Source: Syngnathus acus
Taxonomy: Eukaryota > Chordata > Actinopteri > Syngnathiformes > Syngnathidae
Reading direction: 5' to 3'
Assembly (NCBI RefSeq): GCF_901709675.1
Contig: NC_051094.1
Coordinates: 5,049,001-5,113,000 of the forward strand
DNA: 64,000 nucleotides
Positions 48,601-59,430 of the stretch are shown here, in pieces; within the stretch, counting starts at the first letter, position 1, and every line of letters starts with the position of its first letter. The notes below the pieces were generated by a model. It worked only from the letters and a program-made list of their open reading frames with translations, had not been told where the DNA came from and did no database searches. The position numbers and the translations under genes were made by a program.

Positions 48601-51600
48601 AAAGGCTTAAATATTTCTTGGTGCAGTTGGCACAAAAGTAGTAGTAGAGATTGTAAAGAGAAGTGAAAGCAAAACCTCAACTGATTACAATGAATAAGAA
48701 AAGTGAGTGGTGAAATTGCAAAAGCGTTTCATCTGGTCAATGACATGAAAATAGCTCAAGTAAATGTGGGGATGGAGGATGTCTGTGGGGTGAAATTGTG
48801 GAATGGTCTGGAAAATGAAAATTGTGCAAACACAAAAGTATTCCAAAAAAGTGTCGAAAAACTGGTTTCTTAACATGTATGAGGGGAAAAACAGACAAAA
48901 CTGACTACACACAGGCAAAAAGGAATCTGAAAGTGTATCTACTTGTGTTTTATTGATTTATGTGTTGAATTATTGGTTGAACGGATTAGGGTGGGAATCT
49001 AAACAGCTCTGCTTCCTCCTACTCGAGCATTCTTTGTTGTTGGGGTTTTTGGGTTGTTTGTTTCAGTGACTTAGATATATATGGCACTTTAAAGTGGTGT
49101 TTTATTTTCCTATTGTCACGTTTTAAATAGGTTCGAAATGAACATACAACAACAACACCACCAATATTTCAATTCATGGCCGCCTACCATATACAAAGCG
49201 CTGCTCATCATCGTCGGTGATGCTGAGCAGGTTCCCTTGGAGGCGTTGGCAGTCGGCTTGCGCCTCCTGCCAGGTCTTGATGGGCTGGCGGATCATCAGG
49301 TAGCAGAAGTCGTTGGTGGCGTCGTCCAGCCACCAGCCGCATTTCTGAGTCCAGGCTGCGAGCCAGACGGCGTAAGACGGCGCAAGACAGCGGAAGACGG
49401 CGCAAGACAGCGGAAGACGGCGGCAGTGCGGGACACCTACCCGGCTGGCCGACTAATGGTGGCAGCTGTGGAGGCCCTCCGCGCTTGGCTGTAGAAAAAG
49501 GGGAGCGAATATGACCAAATGCTTCACACATCCAAAAGGGGCGCTCGGGAGGGACGTTTGCACCTGTTTTGCAGACCGATGGTAATGTCCAGTGGCAATT
49601 ATAGTTTCTGGTCAGGTATTTGCGGTAACTCAAATAAGAACAGACACCACAGCTGCGGTGGTAAGTTTTGCCGTAGTCCTGCGGATGAGATTTTGGACAG
49701 AACTTTAGCGCGTTGCATTCGATGTGGTCATCTTCCCGCCGCATTTCCTCACTTGCAGCGTTTTCGTACCTTCTCTCATTAAAGTTTCACTTTGGTTGTT
49801 GGTTTCACTTTGTCAGTCATAGTAGTATGAACATTGCAATAAAACATTGTGCCCGCCCTGGCAACCCAAATAAATGCCTGGGAAAAACATGCACAAAGCA
49901 ACTAACCCTGAAGACCTAAAGACAAACCCGAGGCACCATCCAGGATATATCATCTTAACCGCTTCCTCTCTAAAATCAGAGCGCCAATACTTTGTAAGCG
50001 GCTGCCCGATGCCTCGAGACAAGACGGATGCCTGCAACATGACTTTTCCAAAGGCCTTCAGCAATCCACTTACAGAAGCTGTTCCGTCAGTCCACCCGTA
50101 GTTGTTGCACTTCTTCTTTTCTCCCACCCAAGTTGCTCCGTCCGTTGCGTGATCTTGATGAAAGGAAGGAGAACAAGAGCTTCAGGGCAAGAAGAGCTTC
50201 AGCCAAATGACGACTGTGGCGGTTCTTCTTGGTGCTCACCATTAATGAATCGGACCTCTTGCTCAGAGTGTATGCTAGCCAGGTGGCCTTGCCGGGCGAC
50301 ACAAAACTTCTCGGCATCCTCCCAATATCTGTACGTCGCGTCAAAAAGATAGCAATCATCGCCATAAAGGAAGTTGCCATCGCCGCAGTCGGAAGCTGAG
50401 GCCACAAAGAAAAACATTGAGGAGGAAACCATGACGAGATGGTTAAGTGCAAATAAGCGCGCTGCAACTCACTCTTCATTACAGCAGAAACACTATTGGA
50501 GGTACACGTCCGTCCCTCCGGGCAGCCTGCAAAAAAAAAAAAAAGACCGTTTGCGCCTTTCAACGGCAACGTGACCGCAGACGTGCAGACTTACTCTGCG
50601 GCCGTTTGCACATGTAGGCCAACGAGGAAGCGCAGGAGCCAGACCTCCACCTCCCACGCGAAACACGAGCTCCTTGGTTGACGTAGGCGCAAGACGCGAC
50701 GTCGGCGCTGTCGGTAGATTATAAAAAGGAACATTTTCCTATTTTTCCTTGAGTGCTCGTTCTCAAAATTGGTTCCAGAACCTTTACGCGTGTCCGCCTG
50801 ACAACAGCATGCGAAGATGTGACTTCTTACCTTTTAAATCGGTCTAAGGTCCAGTTGGTGTGTGTCGTTGTCTCGCCATCAGACCAGATCAGCTCCTGGC
50901 TTCCGGCTACAAAGCCACACCAGACGTCGTCGCATTTCTGTGGGGAAAAAAGAAAACAGTTCCAGTTGGTGCTGCAGAGTCCACGACTGCTTCCGTCTCA
51001 CCTGGTTGGAGAGTCCCAGCCAGAAGCGGGTATCCTCGCCCATGGTGCGCTTCACAAAGTCCTCCTCGGCCGAGGAGGTGATGGAGAGCAGGTCGCCGCC
51101 CTGCCAGACGCAGTGGTGCCGGGCCCCCAGCCAACCGTTGGGAATCATCTCCTTCTTGTAGCAGCTGGAGTCGTGCTCGAGCCACCCGGTACGACACTTG
51201 TTGGCTGAAGGCACAATTTGGGGATCAGGCGGACAGATCAGAGCACACTGATGGAACACTTGCATGTTTTTACTCTGTGCTCTTCATTGGGGGCATCTCA
51301 ACCAAATGCATGAGGATTCTGTCAGGGGTGGGGTGGGGGATGGAGGGGCCAACGGCCATTGTCGCTTTGGCCCCTTCCAAAAACTTGCCTGTCCTTCATT
51401 TTTGGGTGCAGCCAGCATCATGCAGCAAAGTGGAGCTGCTGATTGTTCGCATAAAAGCATCACTTACGCCTGCCAAGGATTGCAGACAATTGCTCCAAAG
51501 TGATGATACTAAGCTTCAGATGTACAGTGGGGCAAAAAGTAGGTAGTCAGCCCACCAATGGTGCAAGTTGTTCCACTTAAAAGATGCCATCATCATCTTC

Positions 51601-53336
51601 ACCCTCAGCAATTACCCCACCCAGCAGTTACGCACGTGTGGCATATCGATGACCAATGACCTAAGCTCAAATCAGGTCAGCACACATTTCACCACTGGAG
51701 GGTGCTAAAGCACAACGCAACTCAATCGAATGGGACACGTTGCAACAGTTGGACCGCTCCCCCCTTCTTAGCTCAAGAAGAGCCCGTCCTTCCTTATATC
51801 AAAGTACAAAGCCGAGCAAGACTGTGTTTCATGGAGAAAAAGGGCTTTTAAACTGCGGGCTCACTCACTCACTCACTCAATCAAACCTAATAAGCATGGA
51901 CTCTGAGGGGCAAATGCAATTATTCAGATGCGCCCTGCGATTCACTAGGCGAAATGAACACGCACTGAAATCAGAGTCTCATAAAAGTCCTACTCAGTTT
52001 TGCAATCTTTGAAAACATTATGCCGACACATTTTGATGATGCGCAGCGATATTATGAACTGCACAACTGTGTTGCAACTTTTTTGTGTGATGATAACAGA
52101 CCAAACACGAAGGTGTATTATTAATAATATAATTACTACAGTATAATTATTAATATAACAATGATTATGATCTCGATTTAGATCATAATAACCATGATTT
52201 TTTATAACGGAGGTGCTAAGAAATATCTATTGTATAAAGGGGCTGTAAGAAATTATTGCTCATACTGTATCAAGGACTGTAAGAAACTATTAATAATAAT
52301 GACTAATAATGATTGATTATTATTCATTATAATTAGCTCATATAAATCATGAAAATATTCTTATAATAGGGGCGCCAAGAAATATCTTGTCTATATACAC
52401 ATGTGCATAATATATTGTATAAGAAATGATTATTCTTATTTATTATTGTTATCATTATTATTCATAATAAATGTATTACTTTTATTATTATTAAACTAGT
52501 ATTATCACTATTATCATTCTTATTATTATATATTATTTATTATTCTCGTGTCTTGTTGACATTCTCTGTCTTAAACCCGAACGGTGCAACTCATCTAAGT
52601 GTCACAAAGTCCAATCAGCCGCTCCTGAATTCCAAGTGCGCCCATGTTTTAGGGGGGAAAAAAAAAAACAGAGCGACAGAAAATCAAAAGCAAACGCAGA
52701 AAAGAGAGATGGAAGGAAAAGCCCAGTAACGCGACAGCACATATAAACACATTCGGTTTTCAAACTAAAAGAGCAATTTTAGATTGAATATTTTGAAGTT
52801 ATATGCTCAACTTCAATAATCATACCGACAGCCATTGCGCACTTAAAATTCACAAGCGCTCGTCTGCCGCCGTGAAAAAAAAAAAGCCAAGACACTTGAC
52901 TCAACGGCTTTAGCTCGTCATTTCAAAGTCAAGTTGCTCGTATGTTCGGACATTACAGCAGCCCGCATGAATGATGACAATGATGATAAAGGCAAGCCTC
53001 GATAACAAGAAAGGTCCGGATTGGGCTCCTCTCAAACCAAGTTGGACACAGCAACTACATCAAAGTGTCCGAATAATGTGGATTCTTCTAAATTCATCAA
53101 AGTTGTTGTCGTCCAAATTTGTGACATTGCAATGATTTATTTTTTATCTCAGGCACCGTAATGTGAGAATATAAGCAGATGCAGTCATGCTAACTCACAG
53201 TACAGTACAGTACATTCCATCGTTTCTCCAGCTCTTTACTGTTGTTTTAATGGACTAAAGTTACAATTTGCTTACCTGAAGCACATGTCCAATATATGCC
53301 AATCAGGAGAAGTACATTCTTTAATTCTATCCACAT
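35472..53336 (-). CDS. Giant secreted multi-CTLD / SUEL / discoidin / LCCL lectin, copy 2 (intact start, decayed C-terminal exons)
   Basis: Paralogue of copy 1 with the same exon order: signal exon 53276-53336 (ATG at 53336, MWIELKNVLLLIGIYWTCAS); block I 47373-51204; block II 44202-46976; block III 41424-43845; block IV 38159-41073; SUEL 37451-38094; F5/8C 36732-37293; LCCL 36277-36659; last CTLD region 35472-36200. Every exon of blocks I-IV has the length expected from copy 1 without the block II insertion. The LCCL exon near 36474-36540 lacks its AG acceptor and a core Cys, the next linker exon is one base longer with a stop, and the last CTLD exons contain many small indels. The protein as it stands would end after the discoidin or LCCL region. 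It is either a truncated but functional lectin or a gene with local assembly errors. Confidence 0.82.
36732..38094 (-). CDS. Lectin copy 2: SUEL-type and F5/8 type C domain exons
   Basis: SUEL exons 37957-38094 (138 nt, three more than copy 1, frame kept) and 37451-37603. Discoidin exons 37159-37293, 36926-37098 and 36732-36852. All are open. Differences from copy 1 are few (for example GYKEELHCQDDW against GYKEKLLCQDDW; GCWKPSK against GCWSPSE). Confidence 0.83.
38159..41073 (-). CDS. Lectin copy 2: CTLD block IV
   Basis: Exons: CTLD-a 40871-41073, 40693-40799, 40452-40564; linker 40331-40384; CTLD-b 40097-40252, 39908-39990, 39659-39770; CTLD-c 39303-39470, 38438-38563, 38262-38363; linker 38159-38188. 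The c1-c2 intron carries a SINE (38802-39145) absent from copy 1. All exon lengths equal those of copy 1. Confidence 0.85.
38802..39145 (+). mobile_element. tRNA-derived SINE, only in lectin copy 2
   Basis: The head resembles a tRNA with A box tagtggtagag (38811-38821) and B box ggttcaaaccc (38849-38859). A non-tRNA body follows and the tail is made of aacttt repeats. Copy 1 has the uninterrupted target (agacagcaaattcatgg near 17330-17343). I see no clear target-site duplication. Confidence 0.85.
41424..43845 (-). CDS. Lectin copy 2: CTLD block III
   Basis: Exons: CTLD-a 43643-43845, 43464-43570, 43223-43335; linker 43102-43155; CTLD-b 42880-43035, 42691-42773, 42442-42553; CTLD-c 42085-42252, 41788-41898, 41596-41703; linker 41424-41453. 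Very close to block III of copy 1 and to block IV. Frames open. Confidence 0.85.
41468..41560. repeat. 18-bp VNTR, block III of copy 2 (about 5 units)
   Basis: Same unit and intron position as in the other blocks. Confidence 0.85.
44202..46976 (-). CDS. Lectin copy 2: CTLD block II (intact)
   Basis: Exons: CTLD-a 46774-46976, 46603-46709, 46358-46470; linker 46231-46284; CTLD-b 45991-46146, 45822-45904, 45484-45595; CTLD-c 45115-45282, 44594-44704, 44402-44509; linker 44202-44231. The first exon is the normal 203 nt and reads KEMIPNGWLGAWHHCFW without the frameshift of copy 1. The repeat at 44737-44950 lies in the c1-c2 intron. Confidence 0.86.
44246..44372. repeat. 18-bp VNTR, block II of copy 2 (about 7 units)
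   Basis: Longest of the four arrays of the aaagacggacgtcagggc unit; a variant cagacggacgtcaaggca is present at its end. Confidence 0.85.
44737..44950. mobile_element. Short teleost interspersed repeat in block II, copy 2
   Basis: Same element and position as 22845-23065 in copy 1, slightly shorter at the TAA repeat. Confidence 0.6.
47373..51204 (-). CDS. Lectin copy 2: CTLD block I (hypervariable, N-terminal)
   Basis: Exons: CTLD-a 51002-51204, 50831-50937, 50595-50707; linker 50473-50526; CTLD-b 50240-50395, 50074-50153, 49564-49678; CTLD-c 49188-49355, 47665-47784, 47486-47590; linker 47373-47399. Frames are open and exon lengths equal copy 1. CTLD-b differs from copy 1 at about 29 residues, including a new Cys (HRSCGVC), although the introns beside it are identical. 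Confidence 0.86.
47840..49137 (+). mobile_element. Degenerate LINE, copy 2
   Basis: Counterpart of 25950-27250. It shows the same MRTRKKERYHKM and GVVNGFNLFF-like stretches, with a few extra one-base indels (for example near 48340). Confidence 0.7.
51205..53275 (-). other. First intron of lectin copy 2
   Basis: Non-coding. Includes the AT-rich tract at 52110-52555. Nearly identical to 29396-31463. Confidence 0.7.
53276..53336 (-). CDS. Lectin copy 2: signal-peptide exon with intact ATG
   Basis: ATG at 53336 (plus-strand cat at 53334-53336). It encodes a short polar start followed by VLLLIGIYW and CAS, a classical signal peptide whose cleavage would fall near the exon end. Donor gtaagc, phase 1, joining CCAACAAG of the first CTLD exon at 51204. 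Confidence 0.75.
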
Positions 53337-54689
53337 GTTGGAGGAAAATCAATCCCCCCTCTCACTGGGGGTCGCAACGAATTCAGAAAACAAATGATAA
53401 GTCGCCTCACTGAAAATAGCCAGTGGATTGTAGTCCAGAGGAAAATGGAAGTTTGATCCACTCTGCTCCGAGCCCGAAGCATGCCGCGCCCACACAACGC
53501 CTACGTCAAACACGTCACATTCAAAGGCTCAAAGCACTCTCAAGCTACGTGGGGGGCGGCGCGCGCGTGTGCGTATGACCAAAAGTTAAAAAAAAAAGGG
53601 AAACAGCACTGCCCCTTTGAGTCCTTTCATTTTTGTAACTTTGTAAATGTTCTAGACGTGAACAACAGCGAAAAGCAGTCAACTCGTTTAACTGTAAATA
53701 TAAATAATTAAATCCAAGTGCGAAAGTTGGAATTCAATGAGGTGTCACTCAATTTATGTTCAAGGATATAGACAAGACTACAGAAGCTTTTCCATTCACG
53801 CCTCTCAGAATTCCTGTTGATTTTCAGAGAACGTGAGAAAATACATTTAGCCGACGTGCTTTTGAATGAAAATGAACGATGAGCAAATGAATCTGAGAGA
53901 AATGAGGGGAAAGCGTCTCCAATTGAGCCTCGCAAGCCTCGAGTGCAAAAGCACAAACCATATGTAGAATACTTTTTATTCATAATATCTATCATATAAA
54001 TATGATCATAAAAAGTATCATCTTTTTTATTGAATCTTTGATTTAACTCCTCTGTGAACGTGCATTTTCCTGTCGGCATTGCTTGTAAACACTCGGTGTA
54101 GACTGGCCAGCCCATCCTACTTTGTAGCAAAGTGACTAGATTTGAGGAGAAGGGCGTGACTTTTTTGCCACCCATACAGAGAAAGCTGGAATTGAGTGAA
54201 ATGCAACCGAGTGGCAATTCTATTGACAATACCGTACATGTCTTATGTTTGAGGCAGTCCAACAAAATCTCGGACAATTTTGAACTTTCCCCCGGACATC
54301 TTTTTATCTCTCAAAAGTAGGCCATGTCCGGGAAAAAGACTGGTCACCCTAACTTACACGAATGAGCCCAATGAGTGCACACCCGCACGCCCACAGGCAC
54401 ACAAAGGCTTGTCCACGAATGGGCCTTTTTTTGCTCAACATTTAGAGGTAGAGGCAAAGATGGCGGTCTCAAAATAAATGGGTGTGCAAGTATTTGGATT
54501 TATGGTGGGTATGCAAAAGACGTGCCCCCCCGTGATGATTTCAAAGACACCCTCCAACATGACAGAAGGGCTTTATGCACACAGGAGTTGAACCTAGGAG
54601 CTTGTAGGACACACCAAGGAGTTGAAAGAGAAAGAAGACATTGTGCTCCTTGATGCTAAGTCATAAAGTCCTTGCCCGACGCCTCATCA
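53337..54689. other. Upstream flank of lectin copy 2 with an inserted DNA-element-like segment
   Basis: 53337-54080 matches the upstream flank of copy 1. At about 54090-54690 there is sequence absent from copy 1. Part of it (about 54180-54355: cttatgtttgaggcagtcc, tctcggacaattttgaac, gactggtcaccctaac) resembles short non-autonomous DNA transposons of fish. No gene is supported. Confidence 0.5.
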
Positions 54690-55810
54690 CGCCACTTTGG
54701 CTTTGTTCAAGGCTTCTTCCAGAACGATACATTTGTGTAACAAGAGCACATAGACAAATAGTTGTGCAGTGTGCACGGGCCAAACAACTAAAAAGTATCC
54801 ATTTAGGGACAAAATTCTCCACGAGATGTCTTGGAAGGTCTCGAGCGGCGTGGCTGCGGCGTGGCTGCGGCGTGGCTGCACACTAAATAAACGTCCATAA
54901 AAGTCAGTTAAATAAATAATGCAAATTTTGAAAACAAATATATTTTCTTTCATTTTTACTGCAGGTCACAATGGGAACCAACTGATCAGTATTAAGCAAC
55001 AAAAGGAGAAAACAAAAATCCACTGACCGACCAGTAAGCCTGACTATTTTCATTATGATCTTGAGGTGTAGAAAGGGGACTCAGCTTTCGACAAGAGGGA
55101 GCAGACACACAAACGGCAACACTGCTTGTTACTTATGTTGCGAGTCCAAGGTTGCCTGAAACTAGTGGATGGCTATCCGACCAGCAGACACGTGACAGCA
55201 CCACACAGTAATGGCGAACAAATTGAAAAATGACTTCGGACTCATCACGCTACTTTGGCTTTGCTGCGGGGGAGTCGTCAGAACGTTCAAGGCTTCTTCC
55301 ACAACGATACGTTTGTTTAACAAGAGCACAAAGACACATAGTTGTTCACGGGCCAAATTGATAATAACAACTAAAAGGTATCCACTTAGGGACAAAATTC
55401 CCCACATGAGATGTCTTGGAATGTCTCGAGTGGCATGGCTGTGCGCGAAATAAATGTCCATAAAAAAAGAAATAACAGTTGAATAAAGAATGCAAATTTT
55501 GAAAACAAACGTGAACTTTTCTTTCATTTTCACTGCAGGTCACAATGGGGACCCAGTGTTGTTTTTGTGGACAATCAATATTCAGCAACAAAAGCAGAAA
55601 ACAAAAATCCACGGATGGACCGATAAGCCTGACTATTTCCTTGACGACCTTGAGGTAGTCATACCGGTCCAGAAAGGGGGCTGAGTTGTCAACAAGAAGG
55701 AGCAGACACATAAACGGCAACACTGCTTGTTACTTATGTGGCAAGTCCATGGTTGGCTGCAACTCCAGGGTGGGGCCAAGTCGTTCCATCCGACCAGCAG
55801 ACACGTGACA
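54690..55810. repeat. Tandem repeat of about 0.59 kb, upstream of lectin copy 2
   Basis: About two and a half units. The segment at 54700-54960 is repeated at 55255-55545, and 54962-55197 is repeated at 55546-55810. Unit features: caaggcttcttcc, agggacaaaattc, caacaaaaggagaaaac, gacacgtgacag. Confidence 0.78.
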
Positions 55811-55849
55811 GTGCGGGTCGGCTCGCCTACAAAGTCCAGTTTTGGGGGA

Positions 55850-55912
55850 GCCGCTGATGGCGTAGAGGCCTGTCTTGTGTTCCGACACCGTGAGTTCGAT
55901 TCCCGAATATGA
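55850..55912 (+). mobile_element. tRNA-like SINE head fragment
   Basis: An A-box-like tggcgtagagg (55858-55868) is followed by a B-box-like agttcgattcc (55893-55903), as in a tRNA-derived SINE promoter. The spacing is short and there is no full tRNA cloverleaf, so this is not called as a tRNA gene. Confidence 0.45.
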
Positions 55913-56480
55913 AGGTGTGAGTGAGTGTGTGTGACAGACCAGACAAAAAAAAAGTTCAGTTTCTTCCCAGCCACCACTTGCCCCCAGGCAGACTGACCCA
56001 TACACACACGTTGATGAAACCTGAGGAAAAGCGCACTCAGACCCACCTAAGTCATTTTTTGGTATGGCAATGGGCTGTGCACCTGACTCACTTTATCCAT
56101 GACATCACGCCTCGCAGGAATCCCAAAGAAAATAATGTGCGTCTAGAATCAGTGGGGGTCACGACAGGCACGGGCGGTTGGGCCTTGCGAGCAAAGAGGA
56201 GGCAGGGAGTTAGTTTCAGTGGGCCACTTTCTTTTTTGTTTCCAAAAGTATCAAAACAAAATAAGTGCAAAGTGAAAGTTTTTGATTGCAGTTTAGGATT
56301 GGCATTTGAGTGGCTTCTCGACTTAGGACAGCGGCCCAGAGGAAATGTGTCAAACGCAAGGCCCGAGCTGCCGACGTTAAAGCAACCCACCAGAGTTCTA
56401 CATGTGGCGAGCTTTCGGAGCCCGGATTGGTTCTCAATCATTCCGCCTACGGACCCTGAATCCCGGCTAATCACTCTAGA

Positions 56481-57675
56481 ATCGCATGTGGTCAAACTCA
56501 AGGCCCGGGGGCCAGATGTGGCCCGCCACATCATTTTACGTGGCCCGCAAAGGCAAAATGTGCTTCAAATTGTTTTCACCTTTAAAACTCATCTTTTTTT
56601 TTTTTTTTTTTTTTTTTCCCAATACACTTTTTATTCACAATATTTCCATGTACAACAGTCATGAACAATTTCACAAAATATGTCTTACATGGTATTTCTT
56701 TACAAAAATTTACAAATAATGAAATAATGAAGTAGCAAAATCTAGAATGAGTAAAATATGTATCTCAAACAGTTTGCCTATTATATGTTTAAATCAACTT
56801 AAAAGAACAAAACAAAAACAGCTTCTCTTTATACTATATTGCAACTGGCAAAATGAGTGTTTCCTGCAGGGGCTCAAAAGTCAACAAGGTTATCAGAAAA
56901 GTCCAAGTCTTTTATGAAATCAATAAAGGGCCTCCAAATCCCTTCAAACATATGTTGTTTGGCTTTACGTATATATGTTATTCTTTCCAATGGAAGACAA
57001 GAGAGCATTTGTTTTAAGCCACTGGGAGGTGTTTGTCCAGTAAAATTTTCCAGGTCAGAGCAATACACCTTTTGGCCATTAACGAGCTTATATCAATAAA
57101 AATTGAGTCTGTTTTACTGAAGTTGTGTTTCTCTGGATATAGAGCCAGTATAAACAGCGAGGGCTCCAAAGTAAGCTCCTTTGATATTATTTTCTCTATT
57201 TGCTCCTTCACTCCTAACCAAAAATGTTGTATCTGACTGCATTCCCACATACAATGTATTAATGTTCCTTTTAAGCCACACTTTACACAGATATCTGGAA
57301 TGTTCTTATTGTATTTATTCAATTTAACAGGTGTCGTGTACACTCGCTGTGACCATTTAAATTGTAGTACTCTCAGACGGCTATTAATAGACATTTCTTG
57401 TGATTTTTTACAAACTTTTCCCCATTCTTGCTCACTGATCTTAGTATTAGATCATTGTTCCAGGATAATAATTTACTTTAAAACTCATCTTTTAAAATGT
57501 TTGAACAGTTTATTAGTACTGATTTGAAAATGAGTTATTTGTCAGTTTGTTTTGTAGCTTACACTCCTTTATCATATGAGTTCATAAATGTATTTAGGTT
57601 GACAGTAATAATGGCCCTCTGAAAGAAACTATGACTACAATGTGGCCCGCGGCAAAAATGAGTTTGACACCCCTG
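56481..57675. mobile_element. Non-autonomous hAT-like DNA element, split by a LINE
   Basis: The left end has gtcaaactcaaggcccgg and ccagatgtggcccgcc. The right end has tgtggcccgcggcaaaaatg and gtttgacacccctg, the inverse of a cagggg-tgtcaaactca terminus known from vertebrate hAT elements. It is flanked by ctctaga on both sides (56474-56480 and 57676-57682), fitting an 8-bp hAT-type duplication with one changed base. The left terminus is degraded. Confidence 0.7.
56598..57475 (-). mobile_element. 5'-truncated L1/Tx1-like LINE nested in the hAT element
   Basis: The minus strand ends in poly(A) (poly(T) at 56598-56617). Its frames encode the LINE C-terminus: LRVLQFKWSQRVYTTPVKLN, a CVKCGLKGTLIHCMWEC zinc-binding motif (CX2C...HX4C), and MLSCLPLERITYIRKAKQ further on, with one frameshift near 57020. 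The 18-bp sequence ctttaaaactcatctttt is present on both sides (56580-56597 and 57476-57493), a clean target-site duplication. Confidence 0.85.
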
Positions 57676-57984
57676 CTCTAGATTGATCAACATTATCCTA
57701 TGCTATGCTATGCTACATTCATCAATTAGATACGATGATTGCGCAATTTAAACGTGTTTCAAACCGGTTTCAAGGCAGTATGAGGGTTTTGAAATTGTGT
57801 CTAGCTATGTCTAACACACTCTTCGCAGGAAAGCAGAGTCATCCGTTTCTGCGATTTGTCAAGAGGCACACTTGATGCCCGCACTCTGTACAACGCAGGT
57901 GCAGAAGGGGCGTAGGTTTATGTAGGAATGGTAGGGACCTATCACCACCAATATTTGTGGAATACAAAATAGTCCCTACCAATA

Positions 57985-58190
57985 GCCATCCATCCATTTT
58001 CTATACCGCTTGTCCCCAGCAGTCATCGAGCAATAGCCGGGGGGACACCAGTCAATCACAAGGCACACAGAGACGAACAACCATGCGTACTTCCACTCAC
58101 ACCTACGGGCAACTTAGAGTGCTCAATCAGCCGACCATGCATGTTTTTGGCAAGTGGGAGGGAAAACGGAGAAAACCCATAATAAAGAAA
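57985..58190 (+). mobile_element. Common teleost interspersed repeat fragment
   Basis: Contains ccatccattttctataccg, cacctacgggcaacttagag and catgcatgtttttgg, hallmarks of a very abundant fish repeat whose class I cannot assign safely. Related short pieces are at 8865-8925, about 11988-12015 and 34360-34445. Confidence 0.65.
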
Positions 58191-59430
58191 GTCTACCTTT
58201 GTTGTGATTTCTTTTTTTTTTTTTTTTACAGTCGTAGCCCACAATATTGAAATTGGACGTGACCGCGTATTGATTATTATTTTTTATTCTCATCTTTTGA
58301 AGTGCTGTAAATGTTCTGTTTAGCTGTGAAGGGCAACATAAATCATTGTTCTTCTCTTCATTCTACTGCAGACTGAGTCTTCGCAAAGTGTATATGTTTG
58401 TGACGTATTTAGAATTGATACAATAATAGTACATTTTCTTTCAATAAAATACTCATTATACTATACATTCAAATATATTACGTTTCCGAATTGCAGAATT
58501 ATTGTTTTCTTTTTCATTATTTTTCCTTCACTGCACTCAATGATATCACCGCAAGATGGCGGAGGTGCCGGGATGCCGTTGTCCTACCACCGAAGAAGAA
58601 TACGGAAGTCGGCGTCTCAATGGTCGAGAAACAAAACACGAGGGTGATGCGGTGAAATCGCTTCACAAGTCTAAGAGAAAAAAAAGAAAAAGAACCTTTC
58701 CGCACAAGGAAGAAGAGCGAATGGCAACTACAACAGATGAATGCAGTCTCCTTCACTCAAATTACCCAAAGTGAGTTCTGTAGTCTTCAATCTAGATAGA
58801 GCGAGCTCGATTGATTGGACTCGCCACGCAGTAGAAAAGCGAACGAAGACAACATTGGCTGACTGCGATCAACAGATCAAAATCCACCAAAAGCCCGACT
58901 GTTTCCAAATTTGCAGGTAAAATATCTTCGAGGTCTTAGGTTCACCCAGAATGCATTGCCCGCGTCCATTTTGGAAGTCTAGCTGCACAACAACGCTTTA
59001 TTTGTTATTGTTCGACGAAGCAAGGAGGGCGTCTGCCATGCCTAATACGTACGTCGAGGAGAGATCAAGGGGAAAAGGGTGGAAGGGGTTTCCCGAAAGT
59101 AATCACCAATCGAGGATTTGACGCCAGAAAAAAAAAAGAATTGAAAGACGAAGAGGGCCGTGGCTGGCTGCAATCAATAGGGCCAATCTACCAAACCCAG
59201 ACTTTGCTCTGATCACTTTGTCACAGGTGAAATATTCTCCGTTGAAATACGATCACTCTTAGTTGTATTCTTCAACGGCATTTTGTGATGCTCTCATTAG
59301 TTTGCCCTGCTCGTAGCCGATTGGACCAGCGCAAAACCAAAACTATTTTATTTCAAAATGAAGAAACTAGAAAAATGACCTAATGCCAATCGAGCCCCTT
59401 TTATTTACAGGTAAACCTCATCCTTGGAAT
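58191..59430 (+). other. Upstream region of the first zinc-finger gene
   Basis: Contains a plus-strand open frame at 58556-58768 (MAEVPGCRCPTTEEEYGS, then a KSKRKKRKR basic stretch) ending at a good donor (aaa|gtgagt). It could be a 5' exon of the zinc-finger gene, but its phase does not match the next coding exon I recognise, so it may be non-coding or belong to another transcript. Confidence 0.35.

Larger units (their letters stand above)
34405..55745. repeat. Tandem segmental duplication, copy 2
   Basis: Counterpart of about 11988-33010 in the same orientation. Most introns show only scattered differences. It carries copy-specific events: a SINE at 38802-39145, an extra segment at about 54090-54960, and heavy local divergence at 35690-36570. 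Confidence 0.9.

Noticed and set aside
53708-54277. 189-codon minus-strand open frame upstream of lectin copy 2
   Set aside because: The matching region of copy 1 is broken by small indels, and part of it lies in an inserted repeat; no domain is visible.
55921-56664. 247-codon plus-strand open frame
   Set aside because: It runs through repeat DNA and into the hAT-like element and poly(T); no domain, no splice or start context, and no conserved segment.
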